From assembly GCA_025456105.1 (NCBI GenBank), contig JALOLG010000117.1, forward strand, positions 1 through 5,852: a stretch of DNA of 5,852 bases, in the 5' to 3' direction. The notes beneath the pieces were generated by a model. It was not told the DNA's origin and ran no database searches. It worked only from the letters and a program-made list of their open reading frames with translations. The translations under genes and the position numbers were made by a program. Below, in pieces: positions 4,236 to 5,852 of the stretch. The stretch is from Ilumatobacteraceae bacterium. Lineage in GTDB: Bacteria > Actinomycetota > Acidimicrobiia > Acidimicrobiales > Ilumatobacteraceae. Numbering within the stretch: position 1 is the stretch's first letter; each line of letters begins with the position of its first letter.

Positions 4236-5852
4236 TCAAGCGTCGTCGGTGGAGCGGAGCATGCGACCGGCCAGCTCGCCGGTGTGCTCGCCGTGCTCCA
4301 TGAACACCCGGCCGTTCACGACCGTGGCGTCGTAGCCGGTCGCCCGCTGCACGTAGCGGCCGGCGCCGTGCGGGAAGTCGTGCACGAACTCGGGCTGGTG
4401 CAACGTGAGCGCATCGACGTCGATCACGTTGAGATCGGCGAACGCACCCGGCACCAGGCGACCGCGGTCGCGGATGCCGAACAGATCGGCCGTGTCGGAG
4501 GTGAGCCGACGCACTGCCTCCTCCACCGACCAGCGCTTGCGCTCGAACACCCAGTAGGTGAGGAAGAACGTCGGCTGGCTGGCATCCATGATCTGGCCGA
4601 CGTGGGCACCCGCGTCGGCCAGGCCGAGGGTGACGAGTGGGTCGTCGAGCATCTCCTCCACCGCGTCGAGGCGCTGGTTGAGGAAGGGCAGGTTGCACAC
4701 CAGCGCCCCGTCGGTCTCGAGCAGCAGCTCGATGTAGGCGCCTGCCGGGCTGACGCCGCGCTCCACGGCGATCGCCGCCAGCGACGACGCCGGGTCGCAG
4801 TCGTAGCGGGCCGGGCCGTTCGGCGGGAGCACGAACAGCTGCGAGAGGTCGATCGGCGAGCCGTGCATGTCGGCCTCGGCGATCAGGTTCTGCCGGAACG
4901 ACGCATCGCGGATGGCCTGCATCTTGCGGCCGTTGGTGAGCTCGCGAAGCTGCTTCCACGACGGCGCCCGATCGAAGGGGGTGCGCGACTCCAGGCCGAA
5001 CAGCACGCCGACACCCCGTGCGGTCGTCTGTGGTCGGAGGTCGGCGCCACGCGAGTTCTCGTCCTTCGCGAACTCGATCACCCGCTGGTACAGGTCGGGG
5101 CGGCGGTCGCTCTGGGTGAGCCCGAAGCTGAAGGGCCGGCCGGTGCGACGACTCGCCTCGCCCATCCAGGCCAGCTCGGCGCGGGTGCTCGTGTAGTCGG
5201 CGTCGTCGCGCTCGCCGAGGCGCATCGCACCCTCGAACACGCCGGCGCCGTGTCGGCCGAGCACCTCGGCCAGCGCGATCAGCTCGTCGGGCGCCGCCCA
5301 GGTGCCGGGCACCGGCCGTCCGTCGGGCACCTTGTGCAGCAGCGTGCGGCTCGTCGACACGCCGAGGGCGCCGCGCCGCATCGCCTCGTCGAGCAGGTCG
5401 GCCATCGCGGCGACGTCGTCGGGGGTGGCCGGGTCCTCGTCGAGCCCGCGCTCACCCATCACGTACGTGCGCAGCGCGCAGTGCCCCACCAGCCCGCCGA
5501 CGTTCGGCCCCTTCGGCAGGCGGTCGATCGAGTCGTAGTAGTCGCCGTAGGTCTCCCAGTCCCAGGGCAGCGCGTCGAGGATCGCCGCGCGCGGGATGTC
5601 CTCGACCGACTCCATCATCTCGGCGAGCAGCTCGCGGTCGGCCGGCCGGCACGGAGCGAACGTGACGCCGCAGTTGCCCATCACGACGCTCGTCACACCG
5701 TGGAAGGCGCTCGAGGTGCCGATCGGGTCCCAGGCGATCTGCGCGTCGAGGTGCGTGTGGATGTCGACGAAGCCGGGCGTCACCATGCGATCGGTGGCAT
5801 CGATCACCCGCCGGGCCGAGCCCGTGAGGCGCTGGTCGATCTCGACGATCCG
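4236..5852 (-). CDS. Partial amidohydrolase, N-acyl-D-amino-acid deacylase family
   Basis: 538 residues are visible. The N-terminus lies beyond the right edge, since the frame stays open through IVEIDQRLTGSARRVIDAT to the last base. The GTG at 5807 is therefore not the start, and some 25-40 residues are probably missing. The protein is a metal-dependent TIM-barrel hydrolase. Numbering from the first visible codon, the metal-binding strand reads VTPGFVDIHTHLDAQ, with His32 and His34. Cys61 lies in MGNCGVTFAPC, the bridging position in D-aminoacylases. Asp413 lies in LGLADAGAH. A C-terminal beta-sandwich carries the typical GRLVPGAFADLNVIDVD and YDATVVNGRVFMEHGEHTGE. The His-containing motif that supplies the second metal site in true D-aminoacylases appears to be replaced (FSFGLTQSD), so the substrate may not be an N-acyl-D-amino acid. 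A dihydroorotase or cyclic-imide hydrolase is less likely. A strong hairpin follows the stop codon, and the zinc-ribbon gene lies 83 bases downstream on the same strand. Confidence 0.88.
   Translation of the reverse strand, partial: RIVEIDQRLTGSARRVIDATDRMVTPGFVDIHTHLDAQIAWDPIGTSSAFHGVTSVVMGNCGVTFAPCRPADRELLAEMMESVEDIPRAAILDALPWDWETYGDYYDSIDRLPKGPNVGGLVGHCALRTYVMGERGLDEDPATPDDVAAMADLLDEAMRRGALGVSTSRTLLHKVPDGRPVPGTWAAPDELIALAEVLGRHGAGVFEGAMRLGERDDADYTSTRAELAWMGEASRRTGRPFSFGLTQSDRRPDLYQRVIEFAKDENSRGADLRPQTTARGVGVLFGLESRTPFDRAPSWKQLRELTNGRKMQAIRDASFRQNLIAEADMHGSPIDLSQLFVLPPNGPARYDCDPASSLAAIAVERGVSPAGAYIELLLETDGALVCNLPFLNQRLDAVEEMLDDPLVTLGLADAGAHVGQIMDASQPTFFLTYWVFERKRWSVEEAVRRLTSDTADLFGIRDRGRLVPGAFADLNVIDVDALTLHQPEFVHDFPHGAGRYVQRATGYDATVVNGRVFMEHGEHTGELAGRMLRSTDDA

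Noticed and set aside
4153..4959. Upstream extension of the zinc-ribbon frame
   Set aside because: The extension is Arg/Ala-rich noise in another frame of the amidohydrolase gene and crosses the hairpin. The real protein starts at the ATG at 4152.

Overview
This 5.85 kb window is uniformly high-GC, with the GC-biased third positions and dense long antisense shadow frames typical of Actinobacteria. The style of several proteins suggests an Acidimicrobiia-like, possibly Ilumatobacter-type, organism: a Thr-rich LPQTG surface protein, a 63-residue zinc-ribbon protein, a limonene-monooxygenase-like flavoenzyme, and an amidohydrolase of the N-acyl-D-amino-acid deacylase group. That placement is an inference from gene style, not a proof. 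I see no RNA genes, CRISPR arrays, insertion sequences or attachment sites, and no stretch over 300 bases lacks a gene.

Left part (minus strand, 1-1154). A secreted, probably wall-anchored protein (245 aa: signal peptide, one DUF11-like domain, Thr/Ala/Pro stalk, LPQTG sorting signal) is followed 19 bases downstream by the 5' part of a gene that leaves the window. That partial product has a Gly/Ala-rich zipper segment followed by a beta-rich, PH-like segment.

Centre (plus strand, 1257-3957). Three catabolic or detoxification genes follow one another. They are a luciferase-like flavin-dependent monooxygenase resembling limonene 1,2-monooxygenase, a small limonene-1,2-epoxide-hydrolase-fold enzyme with its catalytic residues intact, and a haloalkane-dehalogenase-like alpha/beta hydrolase. 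The last two overlap by ATGA and are almost certainly one operon. In the 71-85 bp gap before them is a good sigma70-type promoter (TTGACG-N17-TACGTT), with a perfect 14-bp palindrome covering the predicted transcription start. This looks like a locally repressed epoxide/organohalide hydrolysis operon, which is the most interesting object in the window. The flavin monooxygenase just upstream could supply the epoxide or act on the same type of substrate.

Right part (minus strand, 3961-5852). A large amidohydrolase whose first residues lie beyond the window is followed by a striking two-part hairpin 6 bases after its stop codon, and then by a tiny CxxC...CxxC zinc-ribbon protein. The zinc-ribbon gene converges on the dehalogenase gene, with only 3 bases between the two stop codons.
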